From: Alistipes sp.
GTDB lineage: Bacteria > Bacteroidota > Bacteroidia > Bacteroidales > Rikenellaceae
DNA length: 50,737 nucleotides
Reading direction: 5' to 3'
NCBI GenBank assembly: GCA_017398555.1
Contig: JAFQFV010000021.1
Coordinates: forward strand, 1-50,737
A program made the translations under genes and the position numbers. A model generated the notes under the pieces. It saw only the letters and a program-made list of their open reading frames with translations. It searched no databases and was not told where the DNA came from. Positions 1 through 7,069 of the stretch are shown here, piece by piece. How positions within the stretch are numbered: position 1 is the first letter of the stretch; each line of letters starts with the position of its first letter.

Positions 1-17
1 AAATGAGAGAATATAAG

Positions 18-25
18 TACCTTTG
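18..25 (+). promoter_or_regulatory. Putative -7 promoter box TACCTTTG
   Basis: Exact match to the Bacteroidetes -7 consensus TAnnTTTG. The -33 element would lie at or beyond the window edge and cannot be judged. Transcription would run into the 15-codon frame at 52-99 and the hairpin at 118-156. Confidence 0.5.
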
Positions 26-51
26 CGATACAGAAAGAGTTATTTGAAGTT

Positions 52-99
52 ATGCAAAACGCAGAAGACCAAAACACTCTGTATATTGCTAATTCGTAA
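52..99 (+). CDS. Possible 15-aa small ORF
   Basis: ATG at 52 opens a 15-codon frame (starts MQNAEDQ) that ends with TAA at 97-99. It lies between a -7 promoter box at 18-25 and a hairpin with a T run at 118-156, so it could be the only product of a transcript of roughly 130 nt. No homology is recognised and chance is a strong alternative; the transcript may equally be a noncoding RNA or a leader. Only the position between promoter and terminator supports it. Confidence 0.2.
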   Translation: MQNAEDQNTLYIANS

Positions 100-117
100 C
101 CCAATACATATTCAACC

Positions 118-156
118 AAAAGGTCGTCATTCATTCTCAATAATTTAGACCTTTTT
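118..156 (+). terminator. Hairpin terminator or attenuator upstream of the nucleoside hydrolase
   Basis: Arms AAAAGGTC (118-125) and GACCTTTT (148-155) enclose a 22-nt AT-rich loop and run into a T tract. It separates the promoter at 18-25 from the promoter at 202-209. The large loop makes it a moderate terminator. Confidence 0.45.
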
Positions 157-201
157 CGTAACTTCAATGCACAAATGTACTAAATATTTTACAGAAAATA
201 G

Positions 202-209
202 TATCTTTG
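202..209 (+). promoter_or_regulatory. Putative -7 box of the nucleoside hydrolase gene
   Basis: TATCTTTG matches TAnnTTTG. It ends 24 nt before the ATG at 234. The TTG at 207 that could be read as an upstream start codon is part of this box, which argues for the ATG at 234. No clear -33 TTTG at the usual distance. Confidence 0.6.
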
Positions 210-233
210 CATAGACACAAACCTAACAACCTT

Positions 234-1244
234 ATGAAAAAGTTTTTTATTACACTCGTAGCTCTATTTACAGCCACTTTTAGCATCAATGCCGCTGCAC
301 CTGTCAAGGTTATCTTCGATACCGATATGGGTAACGATGTAGATGATGTAGTTGCGCTGGATATGTTCTATAAATATATGGACGAGGGGGCAGTAGAACT
401 GCTCGGCATACTCTCAAGTAAGCGCGAGGCGGGTAGCGTCAAGTTTATCGATGCGATGAATACAATCTATGGCTATCCAAATATCCCGATTGGTATTGCA
501 AAGACATATCCAGAAGAGGGCTATGTATGTGAGGATAAACGACTTAACTATGCCGACTATACCGTCAGCAAACACACCTATCCACATACTATCAAGGATT
601 GGGATAGTGTTGAGGATGGCTATAAGCTCCTCCGCAAACTGCTCAGCACGCAGGAGGATGGCAGCGTAACACTTGTTATGGTTGGCTTCTCAACCAACTT
701 GGAGAGAATGATTCGCTCTACAGCCGATGAGCACTCTCCTCTTGATGGCAAGACCCTTTTGGCGAAGAAGGTAAACAAGGTTGTAATCATGGCGGGCAAC
801 TTCCATGAGAAGAAGAAGGAGTATAATGTCTATAAGGACCACTTCGCAGCCGTGCGCTTCTTTGCCGAGTGTCCTGTACCGATGTACTTCTCTGATGTAG
901 TATTGGGCAAAAGCACCCTCTACCCATATCAAACCGTAGAGAACGGCTTTAAGTATATCGAGAACCATCCGTTAGTCGTATCGTTCAACTACTACGCCCA
1001 AATGCCGTATAACCGTCCGCTGTGGGACCCGACTGCAGTTCTGTTTGCCGTAGAGGGCCACAAGGGCTATGCAAGCCTCTCTAAAAGTGGCTATGTTACT
1101 GTAGATCAGAAGAGTATAACCAATTTTACCGTCGATAAAGGCTCTAATCGTTACTACTATATCGTCAATGACAAGCAGCGAGCAGCCATTGTTCGTCGCA
1201 TTGTCGAACTGACACTTCGTACCCCCAAAAATCTACAGCGCTAA
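234..1244 (+). CDS. Secreted nucleoside hydrolase (inosine/uridine-preferring family)
   Basis: A 336-aa protein. Residues 1-20 form a signal peptide (MKKFFITLVALF, then Ala-rich), so it is predicted to be periplasmic or surface exposed. The mature protein begins with the family calcium and ribose-binding motif DTDMGNDVDD at about residues 28-37. Further landmarks are VIMAGNF in the middle and the late WDPTAVLFAV segment. The family hydrolyses the N-glycosidic bond of ribonucleosides to base plus ribose; in the periplasm this would salvage nucleosides. The in-frame TTG at 207 is rejected because it lies inside the TATCTTTG promoter box. It has its own promoter and is not obviously cotranscribed with its neighbours. 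Base specificity cannot be told from sequence. Confidence 0.88.
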   Translation: MKKFFITLVALFTATFSINAAAPVKVIFDTDMGNDVDDVVALDMFYKYMDEGAVELLGILSSKREAGSVKFIDAMNTIYGYPNIPIGIAKTYPEEGYVCEDKRLNYADYTVSKHTYPHTIKDWDSVEDGYKLLRKLLSTQEDGSVTLVMVGFSTNLERMIRSTADEHSPLDGKTLLAKKVNKVVIMAGNFHEKKKEYNVYKDHFAAVRFFAECPVPMYFSDVVLGKSTLYPYQTVENGFKYIENHPLVVSFNYYAQMPYNRPLWDPTAVLFAVEGHKGYASLSKSGYVTVDQKSITNFTVDKGSNRYYYIVNDKQRAAIVRRIVELTLRTPKNLQR

Positions 1245-1357
1245 ATAGAGCTATCCCCACCGAAAATTTTTTTCGGGGTAAAAACATAGGCACAGATATA
1301 TACAGCCGCGCTTTTTGAAAAGTGTTAATAACTTGTCAAAAATTACGGCTTGAAAAA

Positions 1358-1390
1358 TTTGGATATTTGGGAATAAAATCACTACATTTG
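1358..1390 (+). promoter_or_regulatory. Putative promoter of nrdJ
   Basis: -33 TTTG at 1358-1361, 21-bp spacer, -7 TACATTTG at 1383-1390. This matches the Bacteroidetes sigma-ABfr consensus and predicts a leader of about 80 nt before the ATG at 1477. Confidence 0.7.
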
Positions 1391-1413
1391 TGGTACGAAA
1401 TATCAGAATTAAT

Positions 1414-1433
1414 TAGTCTCCTTCGGGAGGCTA
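1414..1433 (+). promoter_or_regulatory. UUCG-capped hairpin in the nrdJ leader
   Basis: TAGTCTCC, TTCG, GGAGGCTA: an 8-bp stem with one G-U pair closed by a C(UUCG)G tetraloop and followed by TTTT. It lies about 43 nt upstream of the nrdJ ATG. It could stabilise the mRNA, act as an attenuator, or be a processed terminator. It is too small for a cobalamin riboswitch. Confidence 0.5.
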
Positions 1434-1476
1434 TTTTCGCCTAAATACTACACAAATTAAATAAAACTGATATATT

Positions 1477-4014
1477 ATGAATAAATCGCCTAAAAAGGTA
1501 GAGTACGCAGCAGCTGTGGCCGCCTCTAAGGAGTATTTTGCAGGTGACGAGCTTGCTGCCACCGTATGGGTGAGCAAGTACGCCCTCAAGGACTCTTACG
1601 GCAACATCTACGAATCTACTCCTACACAGATGCACGAGCGTATTGCAGCTGAGTTGGAGCGTATTGAGAACAAGTACGCCAACCCACTGACAAAGGCTCA
1701 GATTTTCGAGCTCCTCGACCACTTCCGCTACATCATTCCGCAGGGTGGTCCTATGACCGGTATTGGTAACAATTTCCAGGTTGCATCACTCTCTAACTGC
1801 TTCGTTATCGGACACAAGAACCCAGCCGACTCTTACGGCGGTATCTTCCGTATGGATGAGGAGCAGGTACAGCTTATGAAGCGTCGTGGTGGCGTAGGTC
1901 ACGACCTGTCACACATCCGTCCTGCAGGTAGCCCTGTACTCAACTCGGCTCTTACCTCAACCGGCATCGTGCCATTTATGGAGCGCTACTCAAACTCTAC
2001 ACGTGAGGTTGCTCAGGATGGTCGTCGTGGTGCGCTGATGCTCTCACTCTCTATCAAACACCCTGATGCAGAGAACTTTATCGATGCAAAGCTCGATACA
2101 AACAAGGTTACAGGCGCTAATGTATCTATCAAGATTGACGATGAGTTTATGCGTGCAGCTATTGATGGCCGCACATACACTCAGCAGTTCCCAATCAACG
2201 CTGAAAACCCTAAGTATGTGAAGCATATCGATGCTCGCAAGCTCTGGAGCAAGATTATCCACAACGCTTGGAAGTCTGCCGAGCCGGGAGTACTCTTCTG
2301 GGATACAATCATCCGCGAGTCTGTGCCTGATTGCTATGCTGACCAGGGCTTTACAACCGTATCGACAAACCCTTGCGGTGAGATTCCGCTCTGTCCTTAC
2401 GACAGCTGTCGTCTGCTCGCTATCAACCTGTTCAGCTACGTAGAGAATCCGTTTACTAAGGAGGCTACATTCAACTTCGAGCTGTTCAAGGAGCACATTC
2501 ACAAGGCTATGCACCTTATGGATGACATTATCGACCTTGAGCTTGAGAAGGTTGACCTTATCCTCAAGAAGATTCAGTCTGACCCTGAGGATGACGATGT
2601 TCGTACTGTAGAGATTAACCTCTGGAAGAAGATTCAGGATATGGCTCTCAAGGGTCGTCGTACCGGTCTGGGTATTACTGCTGAGGGTGATATGCTCGCA
2701 GCTCTCGGTCTGCGTTATGGCTCTGAGAAGGCCCTTAAGTTCACTGTTGAGGTTCACAAGACACTCGCAGTTGAGGCGTACCGCGCATCTGTAATGATGG
2801 CTCGAGACCGTGGTGCATTCCAGGTATTCGATGCAGAGAAGGAGAAGAACAATCCGATGATTGCTCGTCTGCGCGAGGCTGACAAGTCACTCTACGAAGA
2901 TATGCACAAGTATGGTCGTCGTAATATTGCTATGCTCACCATCGCCCCTACAGGTACTACATCGCTTATGTCACAGACCACATCTGGTATTGAGCCTGTG
3001 TTCCGCCCTGTTTACAAGCGTCGTCGTAAGATCAACCCATCTGACAGAAATGTTGTTGCAACATTCGTAGATGAGCAGGGCAATGCTTTCGAGGAGTACA
3101 ATGTATATCACCACAAGTTCGTAGATTGGCTTAGAATCAACGGTTACGACACAACCCGTCTGCAAACTATCTCTGACGAGGAGTTGGAGAAGTGGGTTGC
3201 AGCATCTCCATACCACCGTGCAACTGCAAACGACATCGACTGGGTTGCAAAGGTACGTATGCAGGGTGCTATTCAGAAGTGGGTTGACCACTCAATTTCT
3301 GTAACTGTAAACCTTCCAAACAACGTATCTGAGGAGCTTGTTGCCGATGTATATCGCACAGCTTGGGAGTGCGGCTGTAAGGGTGTTACCGTATATCGTG
3401 ACGGTTGCCGTTCAGGTGTACTTGTAGATAAGAAGTCTAAGAAGGAGCAGCCAAAGTGCGAGGAGCCTACACAGTCAAATCGCCGTCCTAAGTCTATCCC
3501 TGCCGAGGTTGTTCGTTTCAAGAACGGTAAGGAGGATTGGATTGCATTTGTAGGTATGCTCGATGGTCATCCATACGAGATCTTCACCGGTAAGATTGAG
3601 GATGACGCTATGTATATCCCTCCAAAGATTACTAAGGGTAACATTCTCAAGGTTCGTGAGGATGACGGCACAAAGCGTTACGACTTCCAGTACACCGACC
3701 GCTATGGCTACACAAACACTATCGGCGGTATCTCACGTCTCTTTGACGAGAGTTTCTGGAACTACGCTAAGCTTATCTCAGGTGTTCTTCGCTACCATAT
3801 GCCTATCGACAAGGTTGTTTCGCTTATCGACGGTCTGCACCTCGACGACGAGAATATCAACACTTGGAAGAATGGTGTTAAGCGTGCGCTGAAGCAGTAT
3901 ATTGAGGATGGTACTCGTTCTAAGGGTAAGTGTCCACAGTGCGGTCAGGAGAATATGGCATACCAGAATGGCTGCCTTACCTGTATGAACTGCGGCTACT
4001 CTAAGTGCGGTTAG
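1477..4014 (+). CDS. nrdJ: Adenosylcobalamin-dependent (class II) ribonucleotide reductase
   Basis: An 845-aa class II reductase that reduces ribonucleotides to deoxyribonucleotides with an adenosylcobalamin-derived radical, with or without oxygen. Visible signatures are SLSNCFVIG (Cys108), RRGG near 135, NPCGEIPL near 298, APTGTTS near 490, NLPNNVS near 610 and VTVYRDGCRSG near 645. The C-terminus ends in a Cys-rich zinc-ribbon-like tail (CPQCG, CLTC, CGYSKCG) typical of the NrdJ family, which probably re-reduces the active-site disulfide. No partner subunit is needed for this class. It is a single-gene unit: promoter at 1358-1390, a stable leader hairpin and a strong terminator at 4035-4066. 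Codon use is strongly biased, as for a highly expressed gene. It makes the host dependent on B12 for this enzyme. Confidence 0.97.
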   Translation: MNKSPKKVEYAAAVAASKEYFAGDELAATVWVSKYALKDSYGNIYESTPTQMHERIAAELERIENKYANPLTKAQIFELLDHFRYIIPQGGPMTGIGNNFQVASLSNCFVIGHKNPADSYGGIFRMDEEQVQLMKRRGGVGHDLSHIRPAGSPVLNSALTSTGIVPFMERYSNSTREVAQDGRRGALMLSLSIKHPDAENFIDAKLDTNKVTGANVSIKIDDEFMRAAIDGRTYTQQFPINAENPKYVKHIDARKLWSKIIHNAWKSAEPGVLFWDTIIRESVPDCYADQGFTTVSTNPCGEIPLCPYDSCRLLAINLFSYVENPFTKEATFNFELFKEHIHKAMHLMDDIIDLELEKVDLILKKIQSDPEDDDVRTVEINLWKKIQDMALKGRRTGLGITAEGDMLAALGLRYGSEKALKFTVEVHKTLAVEAYRASVMMARDRGAFQVFDAEKEKNNPMIARLREADKSLYEDMHKYGRRNIAMLTIAPTGTTSLMSQTTSGIEPVFRPVYKRRRKINPSDRNVVATFVDEQGNAFEEYNVYHHKFVDWLRINGYDTTRLQTISDEELEKWVAASPYHRATANDIDWVAKVRMQGAIQKWVDHSISVTVNLPNNVSEELVADVYRTAWECGCKGVTVYRDGCRSGVLVDKKSKKEQPKCEEPTQSNRRPKSIPAEVVRFKNGKEDWIAFVGMLDGHPYEIFTGKIEDDAMYIPPKITKGNILKVREDDGTKRYDFQYTDRYGYTNTIGGISRLFDESFWNYAKLISGVLRYHMPIDKVVSLIDGLHLDDENINTWKNGVKRALKQYIEDGTRSKGKCPQCGQENMAYQNGCLTCMNCGYSKCG

Positions 4015-4034
4015 TAGATACCTTAATATATAAC

Positions 4035-4066
4035 AAAGACGTGTCCAAAAAGGGCACGTCTTTTTT
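4035..4066 (+). terminator. Rho-independent terminator after nrdJ
   Basis: Stem AAAGACGTGTCC (4035-4046) pairs with GGGCACGTCTTT (4052-4063) around an AAAAA loop, with one G-U pair, and ends in a run of Ts. Confidence 0.9.
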
Positions 4067-4074
4067 GTTAGATG

Positions 4075-4106
4075 TTGCAGAAATAGTAAATAAATGTGTA
4101 CTTTTG
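4075..4106 (+). promoter_or_regulatory. Putative promoter of the acyltransferase gene
   Basis: -33 TTG at 4075-4077, 21-bp spacer, -7 TACTTTTG at 4099-4106. It lies directly downstream of the nrdJ terminator. Confidence 0.6.
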
Positions 4107-4152
4107 TAGTTGAGTTCAATATCGTAATAATCGATAGAGTCTATAAATAGCG

Positions 4153-5184
4153 ATGAAGAAGATTAATTGGTTGCTTATACTTCAAGGATGGACAATGCTG
4201 TGGGTTGTCATAGGACACGCTCCGTTAAGGATAGAGGGCATAGTTCCTGAATTTGCAGCCCTCTTGTACGATATTGCCTACTCGTTTCACATGCCCCTTT
4301 TCATCCTAATTTCGGGTTACCTGTTCTATACAACACGTCTGTCAGCAAGCTCTACAAAGTGGTCTTATAAGGCTATAATGATGGACAAACTCAAACGATT
4401 AGCAATACCTTTTATCGTATTTACGATTATCGCAATGGGAATGAAGTCTCTGCTCCCTGGAGAGATGAACAGAGCCGCATCGTTTACATTTCAAGAGTTC
4501 TTCCTCGCAATTCTCTATCCTCGAGAGGGTCCACTGCTTGAGATGTGGTTTATTGCTGTTATTCTATGGATGTTTGCCCTGACCCCTTACTGGAGAGTCT
4601 GCCTTAAATCGAGATGGCTTACTATCGCAACCTTAACTATTCTGCTCGCACTACATATTTGGGTTGATTATCTACCGCTCGACACCTTCCTATGCTTAAA
4701 AGATTGTGCGTACTACGGAATCTACTTCTTTATCGGTTTGTTAGCCAGCAAATACGGTTTCGATGACAAGTACAAGCCGATGAAGTATCTGATAATTGCA
4801 GTAGGTGCTACTCTATATCTATGCCTCTGGAATACCGATATTCAATTCGGGCTTGCCATGAGCGGAATAGCTATCTCGGTAGGCCTTGCGTTTATCCTTG
4901 ACAGCATATATCCAAAGGCATTTTCAACATTCCGCGACTATACCTACCAGATATTTTTGATTGGCATTTTTGCTCAAATTGCTGTCAAAATCATCTATAA
5001 ATACATCTTGTCAATGGGCTTAGGAGCAAGCCACCCGACATTAGTATATATTGTATTCTATTTGACCTGCATCGCTTTGGGATTATACATCCCGGTAGCT
5101 ATCTCAAAAGTTGCAAAATATATAAATTGGAGCCCTATTCTGCTATGTTTAGGATTAAAAAAAGATAGCAATCTTACCCGATAA
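4153..5184 (+). CDS. Acyltransferase-3 family membrane protein
   Basis: A 343-aa polytopic membrane protein with about ten hydrophobic segments. The N-terminal segment WLLILQGWTMLWVVIGHAPL carries the family's helix-1 catalytic-type His (about residue 22), and a second family signature, FHMPLFILISGYLFY, follows at about 49-63. Known members (OafA/NodX/WecH-like) O-acetylate surface or secreted polysaccharides using cytoplasmic acyl donors. The substrate here cannot be inferred because no glycosyltransferase cluster is adjacent. It is a single-gene unit with its own promoter. The ATG at 4153 is the first in frame and needs no adjustment. Confidence 0.88.
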   Translation: MKKINWLLILQGWTMLWVVIGHAPLRIEGIVPEFAALLYDIAYSFHMPLFILISGYLFYTTRLSASSTKWSYKAIMMDKLKRLAIPFIVFTIIAMGMKSLLPGEMNRAASFTFQEFFLAILYPREGPLLEMWFIAVILWMFALTPYWRVCLKSRWLTIATLTILLALHIWVDYLPLDTFLCLKDCAYYGIYFFIGLLASKYGFDDKYKPMKYLIIAVGATLYLCLWNTDIQFGLAMSGIAISVGLAFILDSIYPKAFSTFRDYTYQIFLIGIFAQIAVKIIYKYILSMGLGASHPTLVYIVFYLTCIALGLYIPVAISKVAKYINWSPILLCLGLKKDSNLTR

Positions 5185-5209
5185 AGGCTCTTTGTTTTCA
5201 CTCGCAAAA

Positions 5210-5217
5210 TAGTTTTG
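5210..5217 (+). promoter_or_regulatory. Putative -7 box of the OmpA-like gene
   Basis: TAGTTTTG matches TAnnTTTG and sits in a short palindrome (GCAAAA, TAG, TTTTGC; 5205-5219). An upstream TTTG is only about 15 bp away, shorter than the usual spacer. Confidence 0.45.
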
Positions 5218-5259
5218 CACAATTTATGCAACCTCATAGGCATCTAACATTTGATGCTT

Positions 5260-6477
5260 ATGAAAAAGATTTTTACAATTATTGCGGCATTAGCGACCTT
5301 TTCAGCTACCGCACAAGAGTTTACAGTAATCGAGGAGCAGCCGAACACCCACATTTCGGGCTTTGTTTCAAACCGTTTTTGGGATAATTGGGAGATTCAA
5401 GGTGGTGCCGGTATGTCCTTTATGCTCGGAACGGGCAGTAAGATTGGTAAAGCCTATCAAGGCGTAGGTTATGGTGCTGTCGGCAAGTGGATACACCCCG
5501 TATTCGGTATGCGACTTGCTGCTGAGGGTGGTAAAATCAACTACCTCAACACGGCAAACAGCAAGGTGAATACATCATTCCTCTTTGCCCACCCCGATTT
5601 GATGATTAACCTGAGTAATTGGATTGGCGGCTATCGCGAGTGGCGAGCATATAGCGCAATTCTTACAGGTGGTGCGGGTATTGCATTTACAAGTCTAAAC
5701 CAGAAATCGACCCGCAAAACCGAGTTCGCAGCAAGTGTGGGTATGCAGAACCGCTTCAACATCAACCAAGCGCTATCTATCGACCTTACAGTGAATTACA
5801 CCCTTGCCAGAGCCAATCTCTTCCCACAGCCGACGATAAAATCACCACGCTTCAACGCGCTCAACTTCTACGTCGGCGTCACCTACCGATTTAACAAGCG
5901 AAACTTCAACCGTGTAGGCGCAACAGACGAAGAGGTGGCTGCAATGTTGGCAATGATTGCCGATGCCGAGGAGAAGGTGGCGGCTGTAACTGCCGAGAAT
6001 ACAAAGCTCCTGAGAATCAACGCCGAGCAGAGCAAGCAGCTTGATAAAGCGACGGTAAAGATTAGCGAGTATCGTAAAGAGGTGAACACAGACCAGCAGC
6101 AGTTGGCACGAGTCGAAAATCCTGTTCAGGCGGCAAATGCGCAGGAGGCGATAGCTACCGACAACTACAACGAGATACTCTTCTACCTCTACGGATATGG
6201 TATTCTGAGCGCAGACAACAAGGCACGACTTGACCTGCTTGCCGAGCATATCAAGAAGAGCAGCAGCGACCGCGTATTCCGCATTGAGGGCTTTGCCGAC
6301 CCACAGACCGGAACCGAGAAGTGCAACTTACGCCTTGCCGAGAAGCGTGCCCGCTTAGCCTACGACTACCTCATCTCCAAGGGGGTAAGCGAGTCACAGC
6401 TCGAGTGGAAGAGTGGCGGCACGACAAATCTGCCATTCCAGCACCAGGAGCAAAACAGAGTGGTTGTGATATTCTAG
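5260..6477 (+). CDS. OmpA-family outer-membrane protein
   Basis: A 405-aa exported protein. The ATG at 5260 gives a clean signal peptide (MKKIFTIIAALATFSATA); the TTG at 5251 and ATG at 5254 only add two residues before it. Residues of about 22-215 alternate polar and hydrophobic with many aromatics, as in an outer-membrane beta-barrel. Residues of about 228-285 form an Ala/Glu/Lys-rich coiled coil. Residues of about 300-405 are an OmpA-like peptidoglycan-binding domain: IEGFADPQTG holds the conserved Asp and LAEKRARLAYDYL the conserved Arg. Role: a structural link between outer membrane and peptidoglycan, possibly a porin. It converges with the RibH-like gene on a palindromic repeat that probably terminates both. 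Confidence 0.88.
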   Translation: MKKIFTIIAALATFSATAQEFTVIEEQPNTHISGFVSNRFWDNWEIQGGAGMSFMLGTGSKIGKAYQGVGYGAVGKWIHPVFGMRLAAEGGKINYLNTANSKVNTSFLFAHPDLMINLSNWIGGYREWRAYSAILTGGAGIAFTSLNQKSTRKTEFAASVGMQNRFNINQALSIDLTVNYTLARANLFPQPTIKSPRFNALNFYVGVTYRFNKRNFNRVGATDEEVAAMLAMIADAEEKVAAVTAENTKLLRINAEQSKQLDKATVKISEYRKEVNTDQQQLARVENPVQAANAQEAIATDNYNEILFYLYGYGILSADNKARLDLLAEHIKKSSSDRVFRIEGFADPQTGTEKCNLRLAEKRARLAYDYLISKGVSESQLEWKSGGTTNLPFQHQEQNRVVVIF

Positions 6478-6503
6478 AGATACAAATTCTTATTCGGGCG
6501 TAT

Positions 6504-6631
6504 TTTTATCGTCAAAATGCGGTAGATACAACGCTCGGCAAAAAATCCCAGCGATGGATAGTACTAAAGCGTACAGCCATTGCTGGGATTTTTTGCTAGC
6601 GGAAGTAGGTATCCGTATTTTCACGATAAAA
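6504..6631. repeat. Palindromic element, copy 1 (128 bp), at a convergent junction
   Basis: Terminal inverted repeats TTTTATCGTCAAAATGCGG (left, 6504-6522) and, on the other strand, TTTTATCGTGAAAATACGG (right end 6631). A central hairpin pairs 6540-6557 (through CCCAGCGATGG) with 6577-6594 (CCATTGCTGGG, then six Ts). The loop carries GTAC-TAAAGC-GTAC, exactly centred at 6567.5. A-rich and T-rich flanks give a U run in both directions, as in a bidirectional terminator. Its right end enters the 3' end of the RibH-like gene and supplies its last residues and stop codon. The same family recurs at 19391-19602, 26371-26624 and 32433-32605. Confidence 0.85.
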
Positions 6632-7001
6632 CCGATTTGCGATCACCTATGGCATTCGCCTCCTCAGCCATTGTACTCTGCAACTGCACCATCTTTATCA
6701 CGGCTGCGCAATCGAGCGCCGGAGCTACGGTATAGTCGATAGGCATATTCCACTGCATCTGCAGATTAATCAGCGCAGTTGCTATCGGGTCGTTATGCTC
6801 TCTGCCGATAACTATAGTGCAATCTACATCGGTATATTCCGCAAAAAACAGCGCACCCAATGCCAGCTGGAATGGTGGCACATACTTCACAATAATATTC
6901 TCATCCACACAACCGCTCTGCTTGAGGCAGGTGAGTGCAGACCATATATCAAGTCCCTCTTCGGCAACAATACCGATCTTTATCTCCGATGGTGAAATCA
7001 T
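6621..7001 (-). CDS. Degenerate 6,7-dimethyl-8-ribityllumazine synthase homolog
   Basis: A 126-aa protein, against about 155 aa for lumazine synthase. The N-terminal half matches the RibH fold pattern: IKIGIVAEEGLDIWSALTCLKQSG, then ENIIVKYVPPFQLALGALFFAE, equivalent to the family's VPGAFELP segment. The catalytic stretch GxVIRGxTxHFdyV is reduced to VIGREHNDPIATALINL, with the proton-transfer His region lost, and the C-terminus is shortened. Its final codons and TGA stop come from the end of a palindromic repeat. It lies next to a TPR gene and recF, where related Bacteroidetes keep ribH, so ancestry is well supported but lumazine synthase activity is doubtful. A strong hairpin terminator lies between it and the upstream TPR gene. 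It may be a pseudoenzyme or a gene in decay; a functional ribH is probably elsewhere. Confidence 0.65.
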   Translation of the reverse strand: MISPSEIKIGIVAEEGLDIWSALTCLKQSGCVDENIIVKYVPPFQLALGALFFAEYTDVDCTIVIGREHNDPIATALINLQMQWNMPIDYTVAPALDCAAVIKMVQLQSTMAEEANAIGDRKSVLS

Positions 7002-7006
7002 AATCT

Positions 7007-7044
7007 AAAAAAGAGAGAGTCGAGAGTATTACTCCCAACTCTCT
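7007..7044 (-). terminator. Intrinsic terminator or attenuator between the TPR gene and the ribH-like gene
   Basis: Read on the minus strand, AGAGAGTTGGGAGTA (7030-7044) pairs with TACTCTCGACTCTCTC (7013-7028) and is followed by a run of Ts (7007-7012). It ends the TPR transcript just before the ribH-like start at 7001, so the latter would be made only by readthrough. Confidence 0.65.
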
Positions 7045-7069
7045 GTCTGTTGTCTATGTAAAACTACTC

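Noticed and set aside
1255-1280. Hairpin CCGAAAA-TTT-TTTTCGG after the nucleoside hydrolase gene
   Set aside because: The T run is within the stem and an A-rich tail follows, so it does not look like a usual intrinsic terminator.
1285-1310. A possible NrdR box (ACAGATATATACAG) near the nrdJ promoter
   Set aside because: It matches only part of the NrdR consensus and stands alone upstream of the -33 element, whereas NrdR sites are normally paired. No strong support.
1391-1476. Cobalamin riboswitch before nrdJ
   Set aside because: The leader is only about 86 nt and holds no B12-box-like segment; cobalamin riboswitches are about 200 nt.
2044-2757. Minus-strand 237-codon frame inside nrdJ
   Set aside because: Complement of strongly biased codons; no start context and no recognisable domain.
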